15,773 bases of DNA from Roseibacillus sp. (GCA_002729275.1 PBTP01000063.1:125127-140899); one strand, 5' to 3'; positions 1 to 7,827 are shown, numbered from the stretch's first letter. Notes: generated by a model from the sequence alone, not told the origin. Numbers and translations: made by a program.

Positions 1-1082
1 TTCAGGTTGGTCTGGGCCCTTTGCGAGGCGGCAGCGAAGATCTCGTCCTGGCGCCCTTCGATTTCGTCCTCAGACATTCCGGAGCCAAGACCGCGTTCGA
101 CCATTTCATCAGCTTGGCCCTGTGTTTCCGCAGAGACTAACTCCGGAGGAAGTTCAAATTGAACCATAGAAGTCAGTTTCTCGAGAAGTTGACTGACTTT
201 GAACTCCTCTATCTGCTGGTTGAGTTGGTGTTCGAGGTTGCCCCTGATCATCTCACGGAGGCCGTTGATATCGGATCCGGGCAGGATTTCTGCAGCAAGC
301 TCGTCGGTAAGCTCTGGAAGCTTCTGAACCTTGATGCCTTTGACGGTGACATGGAAATCGAGCTCGACCTGACGCAACTCTTCAACAGGAAATTCTTCTG
401 GAACGACACATGAAAAATTTCGTTCCTCGGCAAGAGCAGCTCCTTCCAGAGCCTGGGAGAACCCGGGAAGAATCGACTCGTCTTCCATTTTGAGCCAGTA
501 ATCCTCTCCGGTCCCAAGGTAGCCCACCGATTGCCCTACTGCTTCTTCGGTTGGTTTTCCGTCCAGTTCGGACCGGTAGTCAATGATGGCAAAATCTCCG
601 GCCTGCAAGGAACGGTCCGTTACGTCAGTGTAGTCGGCGTAGCGTGCTTTTACGTTTTGAATTTCATTCTCGATATCTTCCTCCCCGATGGCTCGGTCAG
701 GAATTTCGAGTTGGATGGTTTTATAATCAGGGAGCTCAAATTCAGGAGCAACGGTCAGCATCGAGGAAAAGGTGAGGGCCCCGTCAGGGTGGTATACAGT
801 GTCTTCCGGTGTCTTGGCGTCAATGACCCGCAAATTTTCCTTCTCTGCGGTATCACTCAGCGCCTCCTGCATCATCCGCTGCTCCAGTTCGCTGGTAATC
901 TGCTCGCCGTAGCGCTTTTCAATCACCGTGCGCGGAACCTTTCCTGGTCGGAATCCGCGGATTCGAGCCTGGTTGCCGAACGACCGGATGATTTTGAGGC
1001 GTTCCTCCTTGAGGTGGGCAGGGGGGATTTCGACCGTGAGCCGGGCCGCACAGTCAGACTGTTTTTCGACGGTAATTTTCAT
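1..1082 (-). CDS. tig: Trigger factor (ribosome-associated chaperone), C-terminus beyond window edge
   Basis: Trigger factor binds at the ribosomal exit tunnel and shields nascent chains; it also has a peptidyl-prolyl isomerase domain. Reading leftward from the ATG at 1082 there is an open frame to the window edge, about 360 codons; family members are usually about 430 residues, so the last part of the C-terminal arm is missing. The N-terminus begins MKITVEKQSDCAARLTVEIP, and the ribosome-binding loop signature GFRPGKVP lies at residues 43-50. The FKBP-like PPIase domain is about 155-245, with an ILPGFSQALEG stretch near residue 204, followed by LPELTDELAAEILPG, typical of the start of the C-terminal domain. 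I saw no stop in the parts of this frame that I translated codon by codon. No Shine-Dalgarno sequence is visible before the ATG. In many bacteria clpP and clpX follow tig, which would be off the left edge. Divergent from bamA. Identification is secure. Confidence 0.95.
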   Translation of the reverse strand, partial: MKITVEKQSDCAARLTVEIPPAHLKEERLKIIRSFGNQARIRGFRPGKVPRTVIEKRYGEQITSELEQRMMQEALSDTAEKENLRVIDAKTPEDTVYHPDGALTFSSMLTVAPEFELPDYKTIQLEIPDRAIGEEDIENEIQNVKARYADYTDVTDRSLQAGDFAIIDYRSELDGKPTEEAVGQSVGYLGTGEDYWLKMEDESILPGFSQALEGAALAEERNFSCVVPEEFPVEELRQVELDFHVTVKGIKVQKLPELTDELAAEILPGSDINGLREMIRGNLEHQLNQQIEEFKVSQLLEKLTSMVQFELPPELVSAETQGQADEMVERGLGSGMSEDEIEGRQDEIFAAASQRAQTNL

Positions 1083-1118
1083 GATTTCTGCCGGATTCCG
1101 TCCGGTTACGGGGGCGGA

Positions 1119-1147
1119 ACGCTAGAGCGCTAATGGAGGGTGGTCAA
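1119..1147 (-). promoter_or_regulatory. Candidate sigma-70-like promoter for tig
   Basis: On the minus strand TTGACC (1147-1142) is followed by a 17-base spacer and TAGCGT (1124-1119). The -35 matches consensus at 5 of 6 bases, the -10 at only 3 of 6. Transcription would start near 1112, giving a leader of about 30 bases. The large inverted repeat at 1148-1191 abuts the -35 box. Inferred from pattern only. Confidence 0.35.
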
Positions 1148-1191
1148 GGACACTGCCCGGGATCAGGCCAGCCGGATTCCGGGCAGTGTCC
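1148..1191. repeat. Long inverted repeat between tig and bamA
   Basis: The arms GGACACTGCCCGG (1148-1160) and CCGGGCAGTGTCC (1179-1191) are perfect complements over 13 bases. Pairing continues inward with one G-U pair and three further Watson-Crick pairs, giving 17 pairs around a 10-base loop (1165-1174). Neither strand has a T-run after the stem, so it does not look like an intrinsic terminator. It sits immediately upstream of the candidate tig promoter and could be an operator, an RNA structure in a longer bamA leader, or a dispersed REP-like element. The G-U pair makes the plus-strand RNA the more stable one. Confidence 0.7.
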
Positions 1192-1269
1192 GGGGGCGGG
1201 ATGCGAGGATTGCCATAAGAAGAAGAAGTCGAAATTAACGCAAAAAATGGCAATATTATTTTATGTTCA

Positions 1270-1297
1270 TTGACCTTGGCTGGGAGACAGGTAAATG
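1270..1297 (+). promoter_or_regulatory. Candidate promoter for bamA
   Basis: TTGACC (1270-1275), a 16-base spacer and TAAATG (1292-1297) form a weak sigma-70-like pair. It would place the transcript start near 1304, about 38 bases before the ATG at 1342. If correct, it excludes the in-frame TTG at 1270 as the translation start. The -10 is poor. An alternative is TTGCCA (1210-1215) with AATTAA 17 bases on. Confidence 0.3.
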
Positions 1298-1341
1298 GTC
1301 TGGACCGCGGGCGAGGGAAAGGCCCTCCCCGCATATTAGTC

Positions 1342-3696
1342 ATGACGATTTTTACGCTTTGGATATGCCGCATAACAGGCTGTGCTGCAGCAGCCTTGGT
1401 ATCTGTGATTCTACTGGGCTTTGGAGGTCTTTCAGCTCAGGAAAACCAAGAGGCGGCTGGCCCACTTAACCTCGAAGAGCGCATTATCTCGGCAGTCAAA
1501 ATTCGCTATCAGGGCGCGAAAACGGTGGATGAGTCCCGTCTGAGGGACTACATGTCCGTGCGGGCGGGTCAGAAATACAACCCCGAAATCCTCGATAAGG
1601 ATGCAGCCAGCCTCTACGAGAGTGGGTTGGTGGATGATGTGAGCTTTTTGGGAGACCCCGTCGGGGATAAGCAGATTTTGCTTATTGTGGAGGTGGCAAC
1701 CCGTGGACAGATCGTTGAAGTCGGATTTTCAGGGAACACTGTATTTAGTGATCGGAAGCTGGCCGCAGAGGCGACCGTAAAGGCTGGGGTTGTCAGTGAT
1801 GCGGTGATTTTGGAGGCTCGTCGAAAGATTGAGGAGCAGTATACAGGCTATGGCTACCCCGACGTGCTTGTTTCTCACCAGCTGAAGGAAACAGACCGTC
1901 CCGGGCAGTATCAGCTTGTGTTTGTCATTGAGGAGGGCGGAAAGAGCGAAGTTCGTAAGATTTTGTTCGAGGGCAATACCGCCTTTTCGCGTGCCGAGCT
2001 TCGGCGAAAGATGGAGACAAAGCAGAAGGGCTTGCTTTCCTTCCTAAGTAAGAGTGGGCGCATTGATACCGAAAAGCTGCAGCTTGATTTACTCAAACTG
2101 GAAGACTTCTACCGGAATAAGGGCTACCGGATGGTGCGGATCGATTCAGTGCGTCGTGAACCCGCCACGAGAGGACGGGTCGATCTCGTCATTCCAGTTT
2201 ATGAGGGTCCAAGATACAAGGTTGGCAAGGTTGCTTTCGGGGAAATGACCGTCTTCACCTCTGAGGAGCTGACGCCTGCATTGAGCGTAGCAGAGGGACA
2301 AGACTACTCTGGGATGAGGGTAAACGATGACGTGCGCATGATTCGTAGCTACTACGGGTCCCGGGGTTTCGCAGATGCGCGGGTAACTCCGGAAATGCGG
2401 GACGTTTCTCCGGGCGTTGTGTCGATTACCTATAAAGTCGCGGAGGGAACGCTCTACCGAGTGGGTAAGGTCAATATTCAGGGGAATACTATTACCAAGG
2501 ACAAGGTGATCCGCCGGGAAATCCCCATGCGCCCCGGGGAGTATTATAGCTCTGTAGACGAAGAGACGACTAAATCCCGCCTTCAGAACCTGCGCTACTT
2601 CAAGCAGGTGCAGGTTACTGGTTCTCGTAGCAACCAGGGGGGATATCGTGATGTTAACGTGCTGGTCAGTGAGGCCAAGACTGGTCAGGTGAGTTTCGGT
2701 GCGGGATTCAGCTCGGTCGACAGTATCGTTGGATATCTTCTCCTTGAGCAAACGAACTTTGATATCGCTAACCCGAAGAATTTCTTCAGGGGAGGCGGTC
2801 AACGCTTTAGTACTCGGTTACAGCTGGGTAATGAGCGACGTGACCTACGGCTCTCGCTTGTTGAACCATGGTTCATGGGACGCAAGCTCTCGTTAGGAGG
2901 GGAAGTGTTCTATCGGGACCTGCTCTTTCTCAGCGATGAATACGACCAGAGTAATGCCGGAGGAGCGGTTTTTGTACGCCGTCCCATGGGTGAAAAAGGG
3001 TATCTCAAGGCTGAGTATCGCATCGAGCAGGTTGGGATCGACGTAGAGCCCGTGCCTGCCGGGTCTGAGTTTCTCGCTGAGGACGGGGACTATCTTCGGA
3101 GTGCAGTTTCGGTAAACTATGTTTACGACAGCAGGGATAGCAACATGGTGCCGAGGCGTGGGCATCGTCTCAATCTCGGCGCTACTCTGGCCGGGGGCTT
3201 TCTGGGTGGAGATGTCGAAACCTACACTCTGAGCGCAACGGGATCGAAGCACTGGAACCTTCCCTGGGATCTCATTCTTAATTTAAGTGGTGCAGTCAAC
3301 GTGGTGGATGCCCTCAGTGGCAGGGTTCCAATCTTTGAGCGGCAGATGCTCGGAGGTGCTCGTAACCTTCGAGGCTTCGATACGCGGGATGTGGGCCCGA
3401 GAGATGCGGTAACAGGATCTGTCATTGGGGGGAATACCTCCGCCTACGGGGCAGTAGAGGTGACCTTCCCAGTTGTAGGAGAGGTGAGGGGAGCAGTGTT
3501 CGGTGATATGGGGTTCGTCAATTCCGACTCCTATGATTTTAGTCCTGATCAGATCCATAGTGATGTGGGCATAGGAGTGAGGGCAAGCATACCGTTCTTT
3601 GGTCCGATGGCACTCGATTATGCCTTCCCGATACAAAGCGAAAGCCTCGCTGACGACGGTCCCCGTCTCCAGATCTACGTCAACTACCAGTATTAG
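1342..3696 (+). CDS. bamA: BamA/Omp85 outer-membrane protein assembly factor
   Basis: Central subunit of the BAM complex, which folds and inserts beta-barrel proteins into the outer membrane. The frame is open from a TTG at 1270, but the ATG at 1342 gives a good signal peptide (MTIFTLWICR, then a hydrophobic run AAAALVSVILLGFGG ending LSAQ), so I chose it; length is then 784 residues. About residues 50-430 hold five POTRA-like repeats with recurring patterns such as VGFSGNTVFSDRKL, ILFEGNTAFSRAEL and VNIQGNTITKDKVI. The remainder is the 16-strand barrel, with the conserved loop-6 motif LRGF at 676-679 and an aromatic terminal residue (NYQY). The gene stands alone: skp/ompH and lpxD, its common neighbours, are not in this window. 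Its stop codon overlaps that of convergent ygfZ. No Shine-Dalgarno sequence lies at a normal distance from the ATG. Confidence 0.95.
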   Translation: MTIFTLWICRITGCAAAALVSVILLGFGGLSAQENQEAAGPLNLEERIISAVKIRYQGAKTVDESRLRDYMSVRAGQKYNPEILDKDAASLYESGLVDDVSFLGDPVGDKQILLIVEVATRGQIVEVGFSGNTVFSDRKLAAEATVKAGVVSDAVILEARRKIEEQYTGYGYPDVLVSHQLKETDRPGQYQLVFVIEEGGKSEVRKILFEGNTAFSRAELRRKMETKQKGLLSFLSKSGRIDTEKLQLDLLKLEDFYRNKGYRMVRIDSVRREPATRGRVDLVIPVYEGPRYKVGKVAFGEMTVFTSEELTPALSVAEGQDYSGMRVNDDVRMIRSYYGSRGFADARVTPEMRDVSPGVVSITYKVAEGTLYRVGKVNIQGNTITKDKVIRREIPMRPGEYYSSVDEETTKSRLQNLRYFKQVQVTGSRSNQGGYRDVNVLVSEAKTGQVSFGAGFSSVDSIVGYLLLEQTNFDIANPKNFFRGGGQRFSTRLQLGNERRDLRLSLVEPWFMGRKLSLGGEVFYRDLLFLSDEYDQSNAGGAVFVRRPMGEKGYLKAEYRIEQVGIDVEPVPAGSEFLAEDGDYLRSAVSVNYVYDSRDSNMVPRRGHRLNLGATLAGGFLGGDVETYTLSATGSKHWNLPWDLILNLSGAVNVVDALSGRVPIFERQMLGGARNLRGFDTRDVGPRDAVTGSVIGGNTSAYGAVEVTFPVVGEVRGAVFGDMGFVNSDSYDFSPDQIHSDVGIGVRASIPFFGPMALDYAFPIQSESLADDGPRLQIYVNYQY

Positions 3697-4562
3697 GAGT
3701 TGCGGACTCGGATCTGATCATTCGCTGGAGAAACTGGCTCTGGCAGAAGGCTAAAGGATTCGGTCTTATTGAATCTGCGCCGACGGTAACCAAGTGCCAA
3801 ATTTCCAGTCTCTCCAGACAGGAAATCAGTGACGGTCGTAATCTCACCTGCCTCGAGACCGTCGGAATAGATAGGACAAGGTGGATTGGTGTCAGAGGAG
3901 ACCAAGAATTTAGTGAGATGTCGTGGGACCTTCCCTGCTCGCTTCATCCGGGAAACTACTTCCTGTCCGATGTAGCATCCCTTTGCGTAGGATATGGTGT
4001 CATTCTCTAACCCTGCCTCCTGTGGCAGTTGACCGAATTGAAGCTCTGATCCCCACTTGGGAATCCCATGAAGGGCTCGGAGGCCTTCATAGTATTCTTC
4101 TGTTGCTACTCCTACTCCCTCGATTGGAAGCCCGGTCCTGGAAAAAATGTCCAAACCTTGTTGTCCAAGACGTTTCGTCACCCAGGAGAGTTTCCCAACT
4201 GGACGATCCGGGTAGTTGAGAAGATGGGTAATGGCCCAATCATCTGACTCATCCAAGATCTCAACGTCATCAGCGATAAGATAACGGTCGAGGCGGGCCA
4301 TGAGGTGCTCCCGTAATTCAATTGGAGCATCGAGTAGGTAGCTGTCTTCGTAGATCCGGATGTGGCATACGGCATCGAGTTGTCCTTTGGCATTGAGGAC
4401 GCAGGTATACGCAGCCTCCGTGTCAGTAGCGAGTGATACATCCTGTGATACCTGACCGCTGAGAAAACGGAGGCGGTCCGGTCCGGTCATACGCAGGACT
4501 ACTCGCGGAGACAGCGGGAATTGTAACGGAGAGGATTCTTGCTCGTGAACTAGTTTGCTCAT
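3693..4562 (-). CDS. ygfZ: YgfZ/GcvT-like folate-binding protein (Fe-S cluster maintenance)
   Basis: The YgfZ family is structurally related to the glycine-cleavage T-protein, binds tetrahydrofolate and supports synthesis or repair of certain Fe-S enzymes such as MiaB. The 289-residue protein carries the diagnostic motif KGCYIGQE at residues 194-201, with the family's conserved cysteine at C196, and an N-terminal GcvT-like segment (RMTGPDRLRFLSGQVSQDV) that resembles the family's usual opening. The length is in the normal range. Its ATG overlaps the stop of the upstream dehydrogenase (ATGA), so the two are probably translationally coupled. The 3' end overlaps the bamA stop by four bases in convergent orientation. 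The family call is secure from the motif; the physiological target cannot be read here. Confidence 0.93.
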   Translation of the reverse strand: MSKLVHEQESSPLQFPLSPRVVLRMTGPDRLRFLSGQVSQDVSLATDTEAAYTCVLNAKGQLDAVCHIRIYEDSYLLDAPIELREHLMARLDRYLIADDVEILDESDDWAITHLLNYPDRPVGKLSWVTKRLGQQGLDIFSRTGLPIEGVGVATEEYYEGLRALHGIPKWGSELQFGQLPQEAGLENDTISYAKGCYIGQEVVSRMKRAGKVPRHLTKFLVSSDTNPPCPIYSDGLEAGEITTVTDFLSGETGNLALGYRRRRFNKTESFSLLPEPVSPANDQIRVRNS

Positions 4563-5413
4563 TCCTGGGTGAATTGTCTGAAGAGAATGGAGAAGTCCCT
4601 CTCACCCTCACCGAGATCATTACGTTTTTGCATCTGAGCAGTTGTATTTGCGATTCCGGGGGTTTCAAGTCCTGCTCTTTCTGCGAGGTCGAGCATGTAG
4701 CGAGCATCTTTCAGCATGTTGGAGAGGGAGAAGTGTGGATCGTAATCTCCTTCCGTCATGGTAGGTCCCTTCATTTCAATGAGCGCAGACGCACAGGCGT
4801 TTGGATCGATTGCTGAAAGATAGGTATGGGCTGGGATCCCGTGGGCAATATTGATGCTCAGGCCCTCGGCGAGTGCCTGAACGGTGGAGGCCGTAATGAG
4901 ATTAGTTGTCAGCTTTAAAATTGTAGCAGCCAAGGGAGACGGGACTCTCATGACATGCGCGGAAGTAGTTTGGAGGAAAGGTTGCAGGCGATCGATTAGA
5001 CTTTCGTCGCCTCCAGCGTAATAGACGAGGGAAGCTTTGCCTGCCGCCACCTTGCTGCCAGTGAAAGGAGCATTCAGGAATGCGCAGCCTTTTCGCTCGC
5101 ACTCGCTCACTAGATATTCGGTAGTTTCATAGTCGATGGTAGCATGATTGATGAAGGTCTTTTCGGGGCAGAGGACGGGTTTGATTGTCTCGAAGGTCTT
5201 TCTGACGGCCTCGACGTCCTTGAGGTAACAGACAATTATGTCGGCTTTATCAGCGGCGGCCTTCGGGTCGGGTTCGAAATCTGACCGGTCTCTGGCGCTG
5301 CGGCTCCACGTTATGGAGGGATACCCTCCGGTAGCTATGTGGTCCGCAGCCTGAGATCCGATGATTCCCAGACCAAGAATAGCAACAGTAGGCAAGGGTT
5401 GGTTTTGGTTCAC
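4559..5413 (-). CDS. NAD(P)-dependent beta-hydroxyacid dehydrogenase family (glyoxylate/succinic semialdehyde reductase-like)
   Basis: A 284-residue member of the 3-hydroxyisobutyrate/6-phosphogluconate dehydrogenase superfamily. The Rossmann motif is GLGIIG at residues 14-19. The substrate-binding loop reads NAPFTGSK at 114-121, where the family usually has a D/E-A-P-V-S-G pattern; the SK ending resembles the glyoxylate/succinic-semialdehyde reductase branch. The catalytic lysine is K167 in KLTTN (K-x-x-x-N). These enzymes reduce small aldehydes or oxidise beta-hydroxyacids in the cytoplasm; which substrate applies here is not visible. The start is GTG at 5413, which places the first beta-strand (TVAILGLG) a few residues in, as expected. 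The stop overlaps the ygfZ start. A doubtful short ORF ends on its start as GTGA. No Shine-Dalgarno is visible. Confidence 0.92.
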   Translation of the reverse strand: MNQNQPLPTVAILGLGIIGSQAADHIATGGYPSITWSRSARDRSDFEPDPKAAADKADIIVCYLKDVEAVRKTFETIKPVLCPEKTFINHATIDYETTEYLVSECERKGCAFLNAPFTGSKVAAGKASLVYYAGGDESLIDRLQPFLQTTSAHVMRVPSPLAATILKLTTNLITASTVQALAEGLSINIAHGIPAHTYLSAIDPNACASALIEMKGPTMTEGDYDPHFSLSNMLKDARYMLDLAERAGLETPGIANTTAQMQKRNDLGEGERDFSILFRQFTQE

Positions 5414-5646
5414 TTTATTGCTCTAGGGGGGACACGGGGTTCTTGCAAGAGTGACTGCGCCTGCAGGCGAACTGCTCCCGAGGAGAGTTCACAGGGCCGA
5501 AGATGATAAATACGCCACGGCTGTAAATAAAGGTTAAGAACTTGACTTTCTAGGGCGTATCGGGCAAAGCGCTTGAGAGGTTGGACGCTCTTTCGTAGCT
5601 CTTTCACCCGTTCTTGAACGTATTGCCAATCTCCTACAAGCAACAT
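5410..5646 (-). CDS. Doubtful small hypothetical protein (78 aa)
   Basis: An open frame of 78 codons whose TGA overlaps the GTG of the downstream dehydrogenase, an arrangement typical of coupled genes. It begins MLLVGDWQYVQERVKELRKS and is rich in basic and hydrophobic residues; I recognise no family. Against it: its ATG (5646-5644) overlaps the ATG of the divergent glycosyltransferase (5645-5647), which leaves no room for either gene's promoter or leader. There is also no ribosome-binding site, and its second half contains a cluster of palindromes that looks regulatory. A shorter version from the in-frame GTG near 5605 would ease the overlap. Probably a chance ORF over the divergent control region, but the GTGA junction keeps it open. 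Confidence 0.3.
   Translation of the reverse strand: MLLVGDWQYVQERVKELRKSVQPLKRFARYALESQVLNLYLQPWRIYHLRPCELSSGAVRLQAQSLLQEPRVPPRAIK
5441..5490. repeat. Cluster of three adjacent inverted repeats
   Basis: Three dyads lie within 50 bases: TCTTGCAAGA (5441-5450, perfect), CGCCTGCAGGCG (5458-5469, perfect 12 bases) and a hairpin at 5469-5490 with arms GAACT/AGTTC and CTCC/GGAG around a CGA loop and one bulged G. They lie between the divergent dehydrogenase and glycosyltransferase genes, about 155-205 bases before the latter. Possible operator sites or RNA structure; no T-run follows, so an intrinsic terminator is unlikely. Confidence 0.55.
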
Positions 5647-7141
5647 GGAATTTCTAAAATGGAGCTGGTATGTAGCCTACGTCTTGGCCCTTCTTGGCCT
5701 TTCCGGCTATGGCTGCCACAGGTTGTGCATCGTCTACCTCTATCTGAAGCACTCTTGGCGGCGCCCGGAGATTAAGACGAGGTTTTCTGAGCTTCCTCTC
5801 GTTACGGTCCAGCTCCCGGTGTTCAACGAGATGCATGTTGTGAAGCGCTTACTAACCTCGGTCGCGCAACTTGATTACCCAAAGGACAAACTCCAGATCC
5901 AGCTGCTGGACGACTCAACTGACGAAACAACCTCAATCGCCGAAGGAGAGATCCTTAAGCTTCAGGGCGAGGGCTTTGATGCTGAGCTTATTCACAGGGA
6001 AGACCGGACTGGATTTAAGGCTGGAGCTCTTGAAAATGGATTAGAAACGGCGAAGGGGGAATATGTGTTCATTCTCGATGCAGACTTCGTGCCTAATCCG
6101 GATGTTCTGCAGAAAACGATCCATTATTTTACGGATGACAAGATTGGTCTGATTCAGACTCGATGGGGGCACCTCAACCGGAATTACAACCTGCTCACAA
6201 GAGTTCAGGCCATGTTTCTTGATGGGCACCTTGAGCTTGAGCAAACAGCCCGTAACCGTAGTGGCCGATTTTTCACTTTCAATGGCACTGGAGGTATCTG
6301 GCGCAAGGAGTGTATCAGCGATGCTGGCGGATGGGAGCATGATACCCTTACTGAGGATATGGACCTCAGTTACCGTGCACAGTTGAGGGACTGGAGATTC
6401 ATCTTCCTGAATGAAGTCGAGACTCCGGCAGAGCTCCCGGTAGACATGGATGGTTTCAAGAGTCAGCAGCACCGGTGGACCAAGGGGTCGATTCAGTGCT
6501 GTAAGAAAGTCCTGCCAGCCATCTGGAAGAGTAAATTTCCACTATACGTGAAGCTGGAGGCAACAGCCCACCTGACTTCGAACTTCGCATGGTTGCTTCT
6601 CATGGTTCTTTGCTTCCTCATTTTCCCGAACACGAAGTATCAGCCAGAAATGAGCCTCTGGGTGAAAGCGCTGATTCATATCCCTATTTTTATCTTTGCC
6701 TCAGGGTCAGTGGTCTTCTTTTACCTGATGTCTCAGAAGGCTCTTCACCCCAAGAGTTGGTGGAAGGAAATCGTTTACCTGCCCTGCCTTCTTGCTCTTG
6801 GGATTGGGATGTCCATAAACAACGCCCGTGCGGTAATGGAGGCACTGCTCAATATGGAGTCCGGATTTGTTCGGACGCCCAAATATGGAGTGGAAAAAAT
6901 CAGGGAGGAAAAGTCGTCCTCTCCCAGAAAGAGCCGATACAAGGCAATCAAATCTGCGACGCCGATTTTAGAATTTTTCTTTGGGGTGTTCTTTCTCTTT
7001 GTATTGATCGACGCACTCCTCAATGGTAATTTGGTTTCCTTTATTTTCCTGCTTCCCTTTCCTCTGGGCTTTTTCTATACTTCAATATCGTCGTTCGCGA
7101 TATCCTGGAGTGCTGCCACCGGGGACCGACAGGTGGAGTAG
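5645..7141 (+). CDS. Processive membrane glycosyltransferase, family GT2 (CslA/cellulose-synthase-like)
   Basis: A 498-residue inner-membrane enzyme that transfers sugars from nucleotide-sugar donors, probably building a beta-linked polysaccharide or glycolipid. It has one N-terminal membrane segment (about 8-30), a cytoplasmic GT-A domain starting LPLVTVQLPVFNE, and about four to five C-terminal membrane segments (roughly 315-490). The complete D,D,D,QxxRW set is present: D89-D90 (LLDDSTDET), D145-A-D147 (ILDADFVP), T236-E237-D238 and Q274-Q-H-R277-W278. The GFVRTPKYGV stretch between the late membrane segments is, from memory, common in bacterial CslA-like enzymes. There is no PilZ domain, so no direct c-di-GMP control is seen. 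An L,D-transpeptidase lipoprotein follows after 32 bases. The product (glucan, mannan, glucosylated lipid) cannot be told from sequence. Confidence 0.94.
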   Translation: MEFLKWSWYVAYVLALLGLSGYGCHRLCIVYLYLKHSWRRPEIKTRFSELPLVTVQLPVFNEMHVVKRLLTSVAQLDYPKDKLQIQLLDDSTDETTSIAEGEILKLQGEGFDAELIHREDRTGFKAGALENGLETAKGEYVFILDADFVPNPDVLQKTIHYFTDDKIGLIQTRWGHLNRNYNLLTRVQAMFLDGHLELEQTARNRSGRFFTFNGTGGIWRKECISDAGGWEHDTLTEDMDLSYRAQLRDWRFIFLNEVETPAELPVDMDGFKSQQHRWTKGSIQCCKKVLPAIWKSKFPLYVKLEATAHLTSNFAWLLLMVLCFLIFPNTKYQPEMSLWVKALIHIPIFIFASGSVVFFYLMSQKALHPKSWWKEIVYLPCLLALGIGMSINNARAVMEALLNMESGFVRTPKYGVEKIREEKSSSPRKSRYKAIKSATPILEFFFGVFFLFVLIDALLNGNLVSFIFLLPFPLGFFYTSISSFAISWSAATGDRQVE

Positions 7142-7173
7142 CTCCTAGAGCCAACTCTCCATTTTAATTTTTG

Positions 7174-7827
7174 ATGACCCAAGCAATACTTCCGAGTCGA
7201 GCAGGGATTCTTCTGCTAGGTGGGTTGCTCGCCCTTCTCCTCAGCAGCTGTGCAAAGATTGACCCGGGGAATGAGGTCATTGTCAGCGTGCGTGACCAGA
7301 AAATGATGATTTTTAAAGAGGGGGCACCGGTGAAAAGCTACCGTATTTCGACCTCAAAATTTGGATTGGGGGATAAGCCCGGAAGTATGAATACCCCTCT
7401 TGGAACGATGCGAATCGCTCGGAAGATAGGGGAGGGGGCGCCAGCGGGGGCGGTATTCAAAAGCCGGCGCCGGACTGGCGAAATCCTCAGGCCCAATTCG
7501 CCAGGGCGAGATCCTATCGTTTCGAGAATCATCTGGCTTAAAGGGACCGAGAAGAAGAACCGAAATGCCTTCCGCCGCTACATATATATCCACGGTACTC
7601 CCGAGGAGAGGACGATTGGGAGGCCTGCCAGCTACGGTTGTATCCGAATGAAATCCCGTGATGTCATAGACTTCTACAGACGGGTTGGGGTTGGAGCTGA
7701 GGTTCGGGTGATTAGAGGCTCGCTTTTCGGTCTGCCGCTTGTCCCCGGGGGCGAAGGCTTTGCGGAATGGCGTCCTGAGGAGGGAACGGGACAAACTCGT
7801 ATTTTCAGGGGTGGCCCGTCAATTTAA
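7174..7827 (+). CDS. L,D-transpeptidase (YkuD domain) lipoprotein
   Basis: YkuD-domain enzymes form L,D-crosslinks in peptidoglycan or attach proteins to it, using a catalytic cysteine in the periplasm. The N-terminus is a lipoprotein signal with lipobox LSSC and lipidated C26, followed by alanine and lysine. The domain begins near EVIVSVRDQKMMIFKEG. The active-site block has H140 (IHGTPEER) and C156 in SYGCIRM, where the family motif is usually SHGC; the spacing of 16 is normal. The ATG at 7174 is preceded directly by an in-frame TTG at 7171; I prefer the ATG, giving 217 residues. The C-terminal 30 residues after the domain are Gly/Pro/Arg-rich. It is close behind the GT2 gene (32 bases) and probably co-transcribed, which suggests a role in envelope construction. 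Confidence 0.92.
   Translation: MTQAILPSRAGILLLGGLLALLLSSCAKIDPGNEVIVSVRDQKMMIFKEGAPVKSYRISTSKFGLGDKPGSMNTPLGTMRIARKIGEGAPAGAVFKSRRRTGEILRPNSPGRDPIVSRIIWLKGTEKKNRNAFRRYIYIHGTPEERTIGRPASYGCIRMKSRDVIDFYRRVGVGAEVRVIRGSLFGLPLVPGGEGFAEWRPEEGTGQTRIFRGGPSI

Noticed and set aside
531..1133. A 200-codon rightward open frame
   Set aside because: It lies entirely opposite the trigger factor gene, whose protein is unmistakable; this is an antisense shadow.
1270..1341. TTG at 1270 as the bamA start
   Set aside because: The extra 24 residues are basic and glycine-rich and precede a normal signal peptide starting at the ATG 1342.
2146..2802. A 218-codon leftward open frame
   Set aside because: Antisense to the POTRA and early barrel part of bamA; no recognisable protein features.
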